DNA from: Amycolatopsis mediterranei | GTDB taxonomy: Bacteria; Actinomycetota; Actinomycetes; Mycobacteriales; Pseudonocardiaceae | DNA: 64,000 bases | Assembly: GCF_026017845.1 (NCBI RefSeq) | Contig: NZ_CP100416.1 | Span: 3,316,848-3,380,847, forward strand | Direction: 5' to 3' | Part shown: piece by piece, positions 23,899 through 34,053 of the stretch | How the letters are laid out: the number at the start of each line of letters is the position of its first letter | Position numbering within the stretch: position 1 is the stretch's first letter | Program-made: the position numbers and the translations under genes | The notes under the pieces: generated by a model | Told to the model about the DNA's origin: nothing | The model's database searches: none | What the model saw: the letters and a program-made list of their open reading frames with translations, nothing else

Positions 23899-26073
23899 TC
23901 AGCCTTCGAGGAGGTCCTCGATGGTGATCGGGATGTGCCGGACCCGGATGCCGGTGGCGTTGTACACGGCGTTGGCGACCGCCGCCGCCATGCCGACCGT
24001 GCCGATCTCGCCGAGGCCCCGCGCGCCGACCGCGTTGTGCAGGGTGTCGGGGTACTCGACGAACTGGACCTCGACCTCCGGGATGTCGGCGTTGACCGGC
24101 AGCAGGTAGCTCGCGAAGTCGCCGTTGGCGAGCCGGCCGTTCGCCTCGATCTCCAGGCCCTCGTGCAGCGCGGCCGAGACGCCCCAGATCATGCCGCCCA
24201 TGAGCTGGCTGCGGGCCGCCTTGTCGTTGATGATCCGGCCCGCGTCGAAGACGCCGAGCATCCGCGACACGCGGGCCTCGCGCGTCCACTTGTGCACCCG
24301 GACCTCGACGAACTGGGCGCCCCACGAGGCGAAGGAGTGCTTGGTCATCTCCTCGCCGGGCGCCGACGTGCCGGTCACCTCGAGCGTCTCGCGTCCCACG
24401 GCCCGCAGCAGTTCGCCGAAGGTCATCGACTCGCCGTCGGCGAAGACGCGGCCGTCGGCGTAGGTGACCTGGCGCCCGGCGAACGGCGCGCCGGGGTCGG
24501 CGGCGAGCGCGGTCAGTTCGTCGATCGCCTTGGTGGCGGCGAGCATGATCGCCGTGCCGGCGCTCGCGGTCGCCGTCGAGCCGCCGGACATGCCGCCCGG
24601 CGGGAGGGCCGAGTCGCCGAGGCGCGGGGTGATCCGGTCCGCCGGGATGTCCAGCGATTCGGCGCCCACCAGGGAGAGCACGGTCAGCAGGCCGGTGCCG
24701 GGGTCCGCACCGCTGGTCGCGACGACGGCGGTGTCGTCCGCCCGCAGCGTGATGCCGACGGTGGCCGGGAACCGCAGGGCGGGGAACACCGCGGTGGCGA
24801 CGCCCGTGCCGACGAGCCAGTCGCCGTCGGTGCGCGTGCCCGCCGGGCGGTGCGCCCAGCCGAAGCGGTCCGCGCCGATGCGGAAGCACTCGTCGAGGTG
24901 CTTGCTCGACCACTGCAGGTCGTGGCCCGGCGGGGCGGTCGAGTTGTTGCGGACGCGCAGCTCGATCGGGTCCATGCCCAGCTTCACGGCCAGCTCGTCG
25001 AGCGCGCTCTCCAGCGCGAACGAACCGGGTGCCTCGCCGGGGGCCCGCATGAACGTCGTCGGCGGGAGGTTGAGCGGCACGACCTTCTGGGTGATGGACA
25101 GGTTCTTCGTGGCGTACCACTCGCGCGAGGTGCCGTGCGACGTCGGTTCGACGAACGACCGGGCGGTGTCGGTGTGGCACCACGAGTCGTGGCGCAGGGC
25201 CACCAGGGTGCCGTCCGGCTCGGCGCCGATCGCGAGCTTCTGGACCGTCGCGGCCCGGCCGGCGGTGGCGGTGAAGACCTGTTCGCGGGTGAGCGCGGCC
25301 TTCACCGGCCGGCCGAGGGAGCGGGCCGCGGCCGCGGCCAGGAACGCCGGCGTGGACGTCCGTCCCTTGCCGCCGAACGCGCCGCCGACGAACGGGTTGA
25401 CCGCGTGGACGGCTTCCGGCGCCAGATCCAGCGCGATGGCCAGTTCGGTCGCCTGCATGTGGGACGCCTGGTTCCCGCTGTAGACGGTCAGCTCGCCGTC
25501 GTCCCACACCGCGACCGCGGAGTGCGGCTCCATCGCGGCGTGGTTCTGCGTCGCGGTCGTGTAGGTGGCCTCGACGACCACCGGGCTCGCGGCCAAGGCG
25601 GCTTCGATGGACTCGACGCCGTCTTCGAGCACCTCGATTTCCGGCGGTGCGCCGTCGAAGCCCGGCGACGCCGGTTCGGCGGTGGCGAGGCCTTCGGCGA
25701 GCGAAGTCCGGGCGGGCCGCTCGCGGTAGGCGACTTCGACGAGGGACGCGGCGTCCCGGGCCTGCTCGAACGTCTCCGCGACGACGAACCCGATCGGCTG
25801 GCCGTAGTAGGTGACTTCCTTGTCCTGCAACGGCACCCACGTGTCGCCGAAGATCGGCAGGCTCGGCGTGAGCAGCGCCAGCGGGTCGAACGGCGTGTAC
25901 ACCTCGAGCACGCCGGGTGCGCTCTTCGCCGCGGTGGCGTCCATGGCCTCGATCTCGCCGTGCGCGATCGTGCTGAGCAGGACGTAGCCGTGGACCATGC
26001 CGGGGAAGGTGTGGTCGGCGCCGTACTTGGCGCCGCCGGTGACCTTCAGCGGCGCGTCCAGCCGGGTGATCAT
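23899..26073 (-). CDS. Xanthine dehydrogenase family, molybdopterin-binding subunit
   Basis: A 724-residue catalytic subunit of a molybdenum hydroxylase. It binds the molybdopterin cytosine dinucleotide cofactor and hydroxylates an aldehyde or N-heterocycle. Segments typical of the family are GGAKYGADHTFPGMVHGYVLLS, NPFVGGAFGGKGRTS, MRAPGEAPGSFALESALDELA and the closing GARGLGEIGTVGMAAAVANA with the conserved catalytic glutamate. The one-protein layout matches the YagR/PaoC type. It is the last gene of a three-gene operon, overlapping the FAD gene by ATGA behind a GAGGGGAGC site. The substrate is not deducible. Confidence 0.93.
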   Translation of the reverse strand: MITRLDAPLKVTGGAKYGADHTFPGMVHGYVLLSTIAHGEIEAMDATAAKSAPGVLEVYTPFDPLALLTPSLPIFGDTWVPLQDKEVTYYGQPIGFVVAETFEQARDAASLVEVAYRERPARTSLAEGLATAEPASPGFDGAPPEIEVLEDGVESIEAALAASPVVVEATYTTATQNHAAMEPHSAVAVWDDGELTVYSGNQASHMQATELAIALDLAPEAVHAVNPFVGGAFGGKGRTSTPAFLAAAAARSLGRPVKAALTREQVFTATAGRAATVQKLAIGAEPDGTLVALRHDSWCHTDTARSFVEPTSHGTSREWYATKNLSITQKVVPLNLPPTTFMRAPGEAPGSFALESALDELAVKLGMDPIELRVRNNSTAPPGHDLQWSSKHLDECFRIGADRFGWAHRPAGTRTDGDWLVGTGVATAVFPALRFPATVGITLRADDTAVVATSGADPGTGLLTVLSLVGAESLDIPADRITPRLGDSALPPGGMSGGSTATASAGTAIMLAATKAIDELTALAADPGAPFAGRQVTYADGRVFADGESMTFGELLRAVGRETLEVTGTSAPGEEMTKHSFASWGAQFVEVRVHKWTREARVSRMLGVFDAGRIINDKAARSQLMGGMIWGVSAALHEGLEIEANGRLANGDFASYLLPVNADIPEVEVQFVEYPDTLHNAVGARGLGEIGTVGMAAAVANAVYNATGIRVRHIPITIEDLLEG

Positions 26074-27032
26074 CGAGAGCTCCCCTCGGTCAGTTCGAGC
26101 AGGGCCCGGACGATGGTGCGCGGCAGCAGCGTCACCTTGAACCCGTTCTCGGACAACGGTTGTGCGCCTTCGACGGCCACGGCCGCGGCCGCTTCGAAGG
26201 CGGCCTCGGTCGCCGGGGCGCCCCGCAGGGCCGCTTCGACGGCCGTCAGCCGCCACGGCACCGTCCCCACGCCGCCGGCCGCGACGCGGGCGTCGGCGAC
26301 GACCCCGTCCCGGACGTCCAGCGCGACGGCGGCGGAGCACAGCGCGAACTCGTAGGACTGCCGGTCGCGCACCTTGACGTAGGTCGAGTTCGCGGCCCAG
26401 TCCAGCCGCGGCACGATCACCTCGGTGATCAGTTCGCCGGGGCGCAGGTCGTTCTCCACGGCGGGGGTGTCGCCGGGCAGCTGGTAGAAGTCGCCGAGCG
26501 CGACCTCGCGGGTGCCGGTCGCGTCCGCCAGCCGCAGGCGGGCGTCGAGCGCGACCAGGGCGACGGCGACGTCACTGGCGTGCGTCGCCACGCACGACTC
26601 GCTGGTGCCGAGGATCGCGTGCATCCGGTTCGCGCCGGTGATCGCGGAACAGCCGCTGCCGGGCACGCGCTTGTTGCACGGCATCGTGATGTCGCGGAAG
26701 TACGAGCAGCGCGTGCGCTGCAGCAGGTTCCCGCCGATGCTGGCCATGTTCCGCAGCTGCTGGGACGCGCTCAGCAGCAGGGCGCGCGAGATCGCCGGGT
26801 AGACGCCGGGGTGTGCGGCGATGGCGCCCATCCGCTCGAGCGCGCCGAAGCGGAGCCCGTCGGTGGTGTCGATGCCGCGCAAGGGCACGTCGTTGATGTC
26901 CAGGACGTGCTCGGGCGTCAGGACGTCCAGCTTCATGAGGTCGACCAGGGTCGTCCCGCCGGCGAGGTACGTGCCGGGCGTGGCGACCGCCGCTTCGACG
27001 GTGGTGGGTGCGGTCAGCTCAAAGGGACGCAT
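26070..27032 (-). CDS. Xanthine dehydrogenase family, FAD-binding subunit with extra Fe-S loop
   Basis: A 320-residue medium subunit of the molybdenum hydroxylase. The FAD pyrophosphate motif is in [16 protein letters not shown], and [12 protein letters not shown] is the second flavin motif. A cysteine-rich insertion follows ([35 protein letters not shown]), the arrangement that binds a [4Fe-4S] cluster in YagS/PaoB and HcrB proteins. It passes electrons between the iron-sulphur subunit and its acceptor. It overlaps both neighbours, so the three subunits are made in a coupled fashion. Confidence 0.93.
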   Translation of the reverse strand: MRPFELTAPTTVEAAVATPGTYLAGGTTLVDLMKLDVLTPEHVLDINDVPLRGIDTTDGLRFGALERMGAIAAHPGVYPAISRALLLSASQQLRNMASIGGNLLQRTRCSYFRDITMPCNKRVPGSGCSAITGANRMHAILGTSESCVATHASDVAVALVALDARLRLADATGTREVALGDFYQLPGDTPAVENDLRPGELITEVIVPRLDWAANSTYVKVRDRQSYEFALCSAAVALDVRDGVVADARVAAGGVGTVPWRLTAVEAALRGAPATEAAFEAAAAVAVEGAQPLSENGFKVTLLPRTIVRALLELTEGSSR

Positions 27033-27471
27033 CGACCCGCCTCGCCTGCTGGACCGCCTTGACGATGTTCGGGTAGGCCGCGCACCGGCAGAGGTTGCCG
27101 GACATGAACTCCCGCACGTCGTCGACGTCCTGCTCGACGGCGGCGACCGCCGACATGATCTGCCCGGCGGTGCAGAACCCGCACTGCAGGGCGTCCTGGT
27201 CGACGAACGCCTGCTGCACCGGGTGCAGACCGTCCTCAGTGGACAGTCCTTCGACGGTGGTCACCGGCTGCTTGACGGTGGCGGCCAGGGTGAGGCACGA
27301 GAGCACGGGCTTGCCGCCGACGTGCACGGTGCAGGCGCCGCACTGCCCGCGGTCACAGCCCTTCTTCGGGCCGGTGACGGCGAGGCGCTCGCGCAGGGCG
27401 TCCAGGAGCGTGACGCCGGGATCGACGTCCAGGTGTTCGGTTTTGCCGTTGACTTGGAGTGAGATGTCCAC
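27019..27471 (-). CDS. Xanthine dehydrogenase family, 2Fe-2S subunit
   Basis: A 150-residue small subunit. The plant-type ferredoxin cluster motif is [22 protein letters not shown]. The second cluster motif is [10 protein letters not shown] with [15 protein letters not shown]. There is no Tat signal after the chosen GTG start at 27471 (protein [12 protein letters not shown]), so the enzyme would be cytoplasmic, unlike PaoABC. A longer frame from 27555 starts in the operator region and looks non-coding. First gene of the operon, divergent from TetR. Confidence 0.92.
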   Translation of the reverse strand: MDISLQVNGKTEHLDVDPGVTLLDALRERLAVTGPKKGCDRGQCGACTVHVGGKPVLSCLTLAATVKQPVTTVEGLSTEDGLHPVQQAFVDQDALQCGFCTAGQIMSAVAAVEQDVDDVREFMSGNLCRCAAYPNIVKAVQQARRVDASL

Positions 27472-27533
27472 TGGTCTCTTTCCGCGGAGCCGGGCGGACT
27501 GCCCGACGGTGTGGTGGGGCGGTGAAGGGCGGG

Positions 27534-27551
27534 AGCGGATACTCATCCGCT
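27534..27551. promoter_or_regulatory. TetR operator, copy 1 (AGCGGAT-N4-ATCCGCT)
   Basis: A perfect 7-4-7 palindrome of 18 bp between the molybdenum hydroxylase operon and the divergent TetR gene. A second 18-bp palindrome starts exactly 36 bp downstream. Confidence 0.75.
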
Positions 27552-27569
27552 TCACTCGGTCGCGAGGCT

Positions 27570-27587
27570 AGCGGATTACAATCCGCT
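27570..27587. promoter_or_regulatory. TetR operator, copy 2 (AGCGGATT-N2-AATCCGCT)
   Basis: A perfect 8-2-8 palindrome of 18 bp sharing the outer AGCGGAT/ATCCGCT with copy 1. The 36-bp phase is about 3.4 helical turns, compatible with two repressor dimers bound side by side. Confidence 0.8.
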
Positions 27588-27666
27588 TGGCAACGAACTG
27601 CAGGAGCTGGAGTTGCTCCAGCGCTCGGCTAGATTCAGCGGGACGGCACGACCACCGGGAGGAACG

Positions 27667-28242
27667 ATGACGACCGGATCGGTCAGCTCCCGCCGCGCGG
27701 ACACGCGGCGCAACCACGAGCGCATCCTCGTCGCAGCGGCGGCTTCGCTGGCCGACACGGGCGAGGTCTCGTTCAACGCGATCGCCAAGCAGGCCGAGGT
27801 CGGCGTCGGCACGGTCTACCGGCACTTCCCGACGCCGGAGGCGCTGATCCTGGCGGTCTACCGGCGCGAGGTCCGGCACATCGTGGAAATCGTGCCGGTG
27901 CTGCTGGAGAAGCACGCCCCGGACGAAGCCTTCCGCGTCTGGGTGACCGACCACGTCGCCCACTACATGATGACGAAGAAGGGGCTGGCGGACGCGCTGC
28001 GGACCGCGACGGCGTTCCGGGGCGAGCTGCCGGGCGACGCCTACGAGGACATGCTCGGCGCGGTGTCGGCGATGCTCGAAGCCAACGTGGCGGCCGGGAC
28101 GGTCCGCCCGGGCCTGACCCCGGTGCTGGTCATGCGGGGACTGGGCGGCCTGCTGTGGCTCGACCCGGAGGGGGACTGGCAGGGCGATGCGGCGGAGCTC
28201 GCCGATCTGCTCTGGCACGGGATGGCCGCGCAGCCGGGTTAG
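27667..28242 (+). CDS. TetR-family transcriptional regulator
   Basis: A 191-residue repressor. The N-terminal HTH is NHERILVAAAASLADTGEVSFNAIAKQAEVGVGTVYRHFPTPEALILAVY, with the Y-R-H-F-P recognition helix end. The C-terminal helices form the ligand and dimer domain. AGGAACG precedes ATG 27667. Divergent from the molybdenum hydroxylase operon and separated from it by two matched operators, it very probably controls that operon and itself, with an aldehyde or heterocycle as a plausible inducer. Its end overlaps the convergent gene by four bases. Confidence 0.93.
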   Translation: MTTGSVSSRRADTRRNHERILVAAAASLADTGEVSFNAIAKQAEVGVGTVYRHFPTPEALILAVYRREVRHIVEIVPVLLEKHAPDEAFRVWVTDHVAHYMMTKKGLADALRTATAFRGELPGDAYEDMLGAVSAMLEANVAAGTVRPGLTPVLVMRGLGGLLWLDPEGDWQGDAAELADLLWHGMAAQPG

Positions 28243-28598
28243 GCGTCGCCGTCGAGGTGGACGGTCACGGTGACCCGGCCCTTCGCGTCGCGGCGCGCGA
28301 CCGCGTGGCCGGTGCGGCCGGTGTCGTCGAGTTCGAGGGTGAGCGGGGCGCCGTCGCCGGTGAAGTTGCGCCACCACGACTTCGCCTCGGGCATCATCAC
28401 GCCGATGGTGACGACCTCGCCCGCCCGCCGGTAGCCGACCGGAGTGCTGAAGGTGCGCCCCGACCGCCGGCCCGTGTAGGTGATCTCGGTGAGGCGGCGC
28501 CGGACCACCGGTCCCAGGCGCGGCGACGTCCGGAGCGCCCCCACGCAGGTGTTGAAGCGGTGGACGGCGTTCTTCGGGAACGGGACTCGGTACCCCAC
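28239..28598 (-). CDS. Deazaflavin/F420-type nitroreductase-family protein (DUF385-like)
   Basis: A 119-residue split-barrel protein related to the Ddn family: RFNTCVGALRTSPRLGPVVRRRLTEITYTGRRSGRTFSTPVGY, then AKSWWRNFTGDGAPLTL and a final HAVARRDAKGRVTVTVHL strand pair. It is a second member of the family in this window, distinct from the one at 11368. GTG 28598 follows AAGGAGG at ideal distance, which settles the start. Cofactor binding and substrate are inferred from family only. Confidence 0.85.
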   Translation of the reverse strand: MGYRVPFPKNAVHRFNTCVGALRTSPRLGPVVRRRLTEITYTGRRSGRTFSTPVGYRRAGEVVTIGVMMPEAKSWWRNFTGDGAPLTLELDDTGRTGHAVARRDAKGRVTVTVHLDGDA

Positions 28599-28886
28599 GG
28601 TGGCCTCCTTGGGCGGGCTGCCGCCACGGTACCGGAAACCGGAGAAGAATGTTCCGGTTGCGATGGGGTGCGCGCCCGCTGCTGGGGCCACGCGGAGGCG
28701 ATCGGGTCCTGCCGTGCGAGCGGTTGCCGGCCATCCCGACACGGACGCCGACTTCGTGGTGCGCGTGACGTGCGGCAACGCGCTGGTCGACCGCGGCGAG
28801 TGCGTCGAGGAGCTGCTGGAGGCGCCGAAGGTCTGGATGGAGGCGTTGCCGTTGCTCGGCCCCCGCGGCGCTCGACCGCGTGGGGT

Positions 28887-30371
<1,485 letters not shown>

Positions 30372-30412
30372 GGGGTTCCTTCGGGTAGTGGCGCGGGTGC
30401 GGTGGGGCGGGT

Positions 30413-31282
30413 TCACAGCAGGCTCACCGCGGTGTCGACGGCCTTGGCGACGTCGCCGTCGTGGGGGTAGAGCAGCGAGCGGCCGACGACCAGGCCCTGC
30501 ACCGTCGGCTGGGTCAGGGCCCGCTGCCAGGCGGCGAAGGCCGCATCCGGGTCTTTCACCTCGCCGCCGAGCAGGACGGCCGGCAACGTCGAGGACGCCA
30601 GCACGCGCTCCATGTCGTCCACCACCGGGAGCTTGAGCCACGTGTAGGCCGAGGAGCGGCCGAGGCCGGCGGCGATCGTGATCGACTTGATGACGGCGCC
30701 GGGGGAGAGGTCGTTCTCGACGCGCCCCTCGGTCCACGTCGACAGGAACGGCTCGACCATGGCGATCAGCTTGCGGTCGGCCAGCTCGTTGATCGCCTTC
30801 GCGGTGTTCTCCAGGACGCCGGGCGTGGCCGGGTCTTCCAGGCAGATCCGGGTCAGGGTCTTGCCGCCGTCGAAGCGCATCCGCTCGATCGCTTCCGCGT
30901 CGTAGCCGGCGAAGCGGTCGTCGATCTCGAAGCTCGACCCGGCCAGCCCGGTGCGGTTCATCGACCCGATCACCGTCTTGCCGTCGAGTACGCCGAGCAG
31001 CAGCAGGTCGTCGATGACGTCCGCGGTCGCCAGGACGCCGGTGACCCCCGGGCGTTCCAAGGCCAGGCACAGCCGCTCCAGCAGCTCGCCGCGGTCGGCC
31101 ATCGCCGACGGGTTGCCGCCCACCGCGTTCGCCCCGCGGGCGGGGTGGTCCGCCGCGATGATCATCGTCCGGCCCTTGTCGTTGAACGGCGACTCGGCGC
31201 GGATGCGGTTCGCGGCCGCCTCGGCGATCGCGCCCGGGTCGTGCACGCGTTGGGCGACGATGCGCCGCAGCACGTCGGTCAC
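30413..31282 (-). CDS. Cgl0159-type (beta/alpha)8 aldolase-like protein
   Basis: A 289-residue barrel protein like the Cgl0159 product in the Corynebacterium iol cluster, related to class I aldolases such as IolJ/DeoC. Visible segments are FNDKGRTMIIAADHPARGANAVGG, GVLATADVIDDLLLLG, the strand pair IAMVEPFLSTW and the Lys of AYTWLKLPVVDD as a candidate Schiff-base residue. GTG 31282 is preferred over ATG 31384 because the longer N-terminus reads as leader and GGGGAG sits upstream. It precedes mmsA by 41 bp, forming a two-gene operon. Confidence 0.82.
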   Translation of the reverse strand: MTDVLRRIVAQRVHDPGAIAEAAANRIRAESPFNDKGRTMIIAADHPARGANAVGGNPSAMADRGELLERLCLALERPGVTGVLATADVIDDLLLLGVLDGKTVIGSMNRTGLAGSSFEIDDRFAGYDAEAIERMRFDGGKTLTRICLEDPATPGVLENTAKAINELADRKLIAMVEPFLSTWTEGRVENDLSPGAVIKSITIAAGLGRSSAYTWLKLPVVDDMERVLASSTLPAVLLGGEVKDPDAAFAAWQRALTQPTVQGLVVGRSLLYPHDGDVAKAVDTAVSLL

Positions 31283-31356
31283 AGGCCCGCTCCCCGCTGG
31301 ATCTCCGGACACGCCCTTCGTGCCTCTGCCGGCGACGATTCCAGCGGGCCAGGACT

Positions 31357-31376
31357 TTGTCAAGACATATGGACAA
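31357..31376. promoter_or_regulatory. Inverted repeat TTGTC-N10-GACAA, candidate GntR operator
   Basis: An AT-rich element in the 137-bp gap between the aldolase/mmsA operon and the divergent GntR gene, 44 bp before the GntR start. The 20-bp symmetry fits a GntR dimer; binding is inferred. Confidence 0.4.
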
Positions 31377-31419
31377 CACGTCATCCCAACAGGTGGCGTG
31401 GAGGCGGTAGGCTGCGCGG

Positions 31420-32196
31420 ATGAGCAAGCCGGACGTCACCTTCCCGGCCTGGGACGCGGGGCGCGAGATCGTCCTGGATCCGGGCAGCCCCGAGCCGCTG
31501 TACTTCCAGGTGTCCCGGCAGCTGCACGCCGCGATCCAGGACGGCAGGCTGCCGGCGGGAGCGCGGCTGGGCAACGAGGTCGACCTCGCCGCGAGGCTGC
31601 GCCTGTCGCGGCCGACGCTCCGCCAGGCGATCCAGACGCTGGTCAACCAGGGCCTGCTCGTGCGGCGGCGCGGGGTCGGCACGCAGGTCGTCCGCACGAA
31701 GGTCGCCCGGCCGCTGCGGCTCAGCAGTCTCTTCGACGACCTCGCCGGGCTGGGCGCCAAGCCGGAGTCGGCGGTGCTGGTCAACCGGGTCGAGGAGGCC
31801 GGCGCCGAAGTGGCCGAGCTGCTCGAAGCGCCCGGGCTGACGCACGTGCGGCGGCTGAAGCGGCTCCGCTCGACCGAGGGTGAGCCGCTCGCCTTGATGA
31901 ACAACTACCTGCCCGACGGCGTCCTCGACCCCGGCGACGACGAGCTGCGCGAGCGCGGGCTCTACCAGCTCCTGCGGTCGGCGGGGGTGCGGTTGCACGC
32001 GGCCGAGCAGAACATCGGCGCCCGGCTCGCGACCGAAGAGGACGCGGAACTGCTGCAGGAGGAGCCGGGGGCGGCGTTGCTCACCATGCAGCGCACGACC
32101 TACGACGACGCCGGCCGGGTGGTCGAGTACGGGTGGCACGTGTACCGGGCGTCCCGCTACACGTTCAACCTTTCGCTCACCAACGGGCCTCAGTAG
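31420..32196 (+). CDS. GntR-family (HutC/UTRA type) transcriptional regulator
   Basis: A 258-residue regulator. The GntR wing-helix is PLYFQVSRQLHAAIQDGRLPAGARLGNEVDLAARLRLSRPTLRQAIQTLVNQGLL with wing VRRRGVGTQV. The C-terminal UTRA ligand domain has RLKRLRSTEGEPLALMNNYLP and the closing VEYGWHVYRASRYTFNLSL. HutC-type proteins sense sugars and related small molecules. Divergent from the aldolase/mmsA operon, it is functionally analogous to corynebacterial IolR, though I cannot claim orthology. Confidence 0.92.
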   Translation: MSKPDVTFPAWDAGREIVLDPGSPEPLYFQVSRQLHAAIQDGRLPAGARLGNEVDLAARLRLSRPTLRQAIQTLVNQGLLVRRRGVGTQVVRTKVARPLRLSSLFDDLAGLGAKPESAVLVNRVEEAGAEVAELLEAPGLTHVRRLKRLRSTEGEPLALMNNYLPDGVLDPGDDELRERGLYQLLRSAGVRLHAAEQNIGARLATEEDAELLQEEPGAALLTMQRTTYDDAGRVVEYGWHVYRASRYTFNLSLTNGPQ

Positions 32197-32256
32197 GGGA
32201 GCGGACCACCGGCCGCGACGGCGGGCGCGAAGAGCCCGCCGCCGCGAGCCGGGCGA

Positions 32257-32832
32257 TCAGCCGCGCCGCCACCGCAACAGCTTCCGGGCCGCCGAATACG
32301 CCAGGCCGGCCGCCAGCACCCACGGGCCGGCGATGATGATCGGGTCCGCCAGGTGGTGCTTGACGTCCGCGCGGTTCTTCCCCGCCCGCGAAGAAAAGCC
32401 GTGCCGGGTGAACTCGCTCAGCACACCGGTCTCGGTGACCGGGTTGTCCGGGCGGAGCGTGGCGAACGAGCGCAGGTGGCTCTCCCAGGCGTCCACCCGG
32501 TCGGCGGCCAGCAGGAGGAGCCAGTGCGCGGCCCGCCCTTCGCTGTACTTGCGGTAGGAAAACCGGCGCAGGGCACCGGAAAGCCCCTTCGGGGGACAGG
32601 ACGTCCCGAAGACCGGGGTCAGGAACTCGTGCTCGATCGAGCGTTCCCTCGGCCACTTTTCCGGCTGCCGCTCGGGAAACTCCCAGTGCGCCCCGGTCTT
32701 GTCCTCCTGCCACTGCAGCTTCGGCACCGACGGCCGGACCTTCGGGTCCAGGTCCGCGCCCCAGCCCGGGATCCGCGCGCGCAGGCTGTCGCTCGACTCG
32801 GCGATCGGCGGCCGCTCCGACGTGTAGGTCAT
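32257..32832 (-). CDS. Hypothetical protein co-transcribed with zinc alcohol dehydrogenase
   Basis: A 191-residue protein of unknown function. The body contains WEFPERQPEKWPRERSIEHEFLTPVFGTSCPPKGLSGALRR and EGRAAHWLLLLAADRVDAWESHLRSF. The last 30 residues (DPIIIAGPWVLAAGLAYSAARKLL) form a C-terminal membrane segment, so it may be a tail-anchored protein. It begins 13 bp after the alcohol dehydrogenase stop on the same strand, so the two probably share a transcript driven by the stress-type promoter at 34048-34024. Confidence 0.75.
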   Translation of the reverse strand: MTYTSERPPIAESSDSLRARIPGWGADLDPKVRPSVPKLQWQEDKTGAHWEFPERQPEKWPRERSIEHEFLTPVFGTSCPPKGLSGALRRFSYRKYSEGRAAHWLLLLAADRVDAWESHLRSFATLRPDNPVTETGVLSEFTRHGFSSRAGKNRADVKHHLADPIIIAGPWVLAAGLAYSAARKLLRWRRG

Positions 32833-32845
32833 GGTCGTTCCTTCC

Positions 32846-33994
32846 TCAGCCGGCGTTGGGGACGATGAGCGGCTTGATGCAGCCGTCCAGCTTGGCCGAG
32901 AAGATGTGGTAGCCCTCGGCGATGTGCTCGAGCGGGATGCGGTGGGTGACGATGTCGCTCGGCTTCAGGTAGCCGTTGCGGATGTGCTCGAACAACCGTG
33001 GCCACTGCCGCTTCACCGGGCACTGGTTCATCCGCAGCGTGAGGCCCTTGTTCATCGCGTCGCCGAACTTGACGGCGCTGAACATCGGGCCGTAGGCGCC
33101 CATCACCGAGATCGTGCCGCCCTTGCGGACGCTGTCGATGCACCAGTTGAGCGCCACCGGTGAGCCGCCCTGCAGCTTCAGCTTGGCCGAGGTGACGTGC
33201 TGGGTGAGGTTGCCGTCGGCTTCCGCGCCCACCGCGTCGATGGCGACGTCGGCGCCGAGGTGGTCGGTGAGCTTCTTGAGGTGCACGACGATGTCGTCGT
33301 ACTCGGTGAAGTTGTACGTCTCGGCGTGGGCGAAGCTGCGCGCCTTCTCCAGCCGGTTCTCCAGGTGGTCGACGACGATCACCCGGCCCGCGCCCATCAG
33401 CCACGCCGACTTCGCCGCGAACAGGCCCACCGGCCCGGCCCCGAACACCACGACGACGTCGCCCTCGGCGATTTCGCCGAGCTGGGCGCCGAAGTAGCCG
33501 GTGGCGAGCGCGTCGGTGAGCAGGACGGCGTCTTCGTCGTCCAGCCAGTCCGGGATCACCGCGGGCCCCACGTCGGCGAACGGCACCCGGACGAACTCGG
33601 CCTGCCCGCCGTCGTAGCCGCCGCAGGTGTGGGAGTAGCCGTAGATGCCGCCGACGGCGGTGGCGTTCGGGTTGACGTTGTGGCAGTTCGAATACAGCCC
33701 CCGCGCGCAGAACCAGCACGTGCCGCAGAAGACGTTGAACGGCACCATGACGCGGTCACCGCGTTTCAGGTTCTGCACGCCGGAACCGATTTCCTCGACC
33801 ACGCCGATGAACTCGTGCCCGAAGGTCATGCCGACCCGCGTGTCCGGCATCATCCCGTGGTACAGGTGCAGGTCCGAACCGCAGATCGCGGCCAGTTTCA
33901 CCCGGACGATCGCGTCACCGGGATGCTCGATCGCCGGGACGTCCTTCTCTTCGACGCGGACCTTGTACGGCCCGCGGTACACCATCGCACGCAC
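32846..33994 (-). CDS. Zinc-dependent alcohol/formaldehyde-type dehydrogenase
   Basis: A 382-residue MDR enzyme. The catalytic zinc site is AAICGSDLHLYHG with GHEFIG; the structural zinc loop is CGTCWFCARGLYSNC. The Rossmann motif is VFGAGPVGLFAAKSAWLMGA with RVIVVDHLENRLEKA, whose acidic end favours NAD. It resembles the formaldehyde/threonine dehydrogenase group often seen next to stress genes in actinomycetes. Start GTG 33994 sits four bases after AAGGAGG. A GGTT-N15-GGGTAT element 30 bp upstream matches the sigma-B promoter consensus. First gene of a two-gene operon. Confidence 0.92.
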   Translation of the reverse strand: MRAMVYRGPYKVRVEEKDVPAIEHPGDAIVRVKLAAICGSDLHLYHGMMPDTRVGMTFGHEFIGVVEEIGSGVQNLKRGDRVMVPFNVFCGTCWFCARGLYSNCHNVNPNATAVGGIYGYSHTCGGYDGGQAEFVRVPFADVGPAVIPDWLDDEDAVLLTDALATGYFGAQLGEIAEGDVVVVFGAGPVGLFAAKSAWLMGAGRVIVVDHLENRLEKARSFAHAETYNFTEYDDIVVHLKKLTDHLGADVAIDAVGAEADGNLTQHVTSAKLKLQGGSPVALNWCIDSVRKGGTISVMGAYGPMFSAVKFGDAMNKGLTLRMNQCPVKRQWPRLFEHIRNGYLKPSDIVTHRIPLEHIAEGYHIFSAKLDGCIKPLIVPNAG

Positions 33995-34023
33995 AGCGCC
34001 TCCTTCCGACGGGTCGTCGGCGC

Positions 34024-34048
34024 ATACCCGGGTCCGGTGGGGCTAACC
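34024..34048 (-). promoter_or_regulatory. Sigma-B-like promoter of the alcohol dehydrogenase operon
   Basis: On the minus strand GGTT (34048-34045) and GGGTAT (34029-34024) are separated by 15 bases, fitting the GNNT-N14-16-GGGTA(C/T) consensus reported for Streptomyces sigma-B. The -10 is 29 bases from the GTG start. Confidence 0.55.
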
Positions 34049-34053
34049 GCGGC

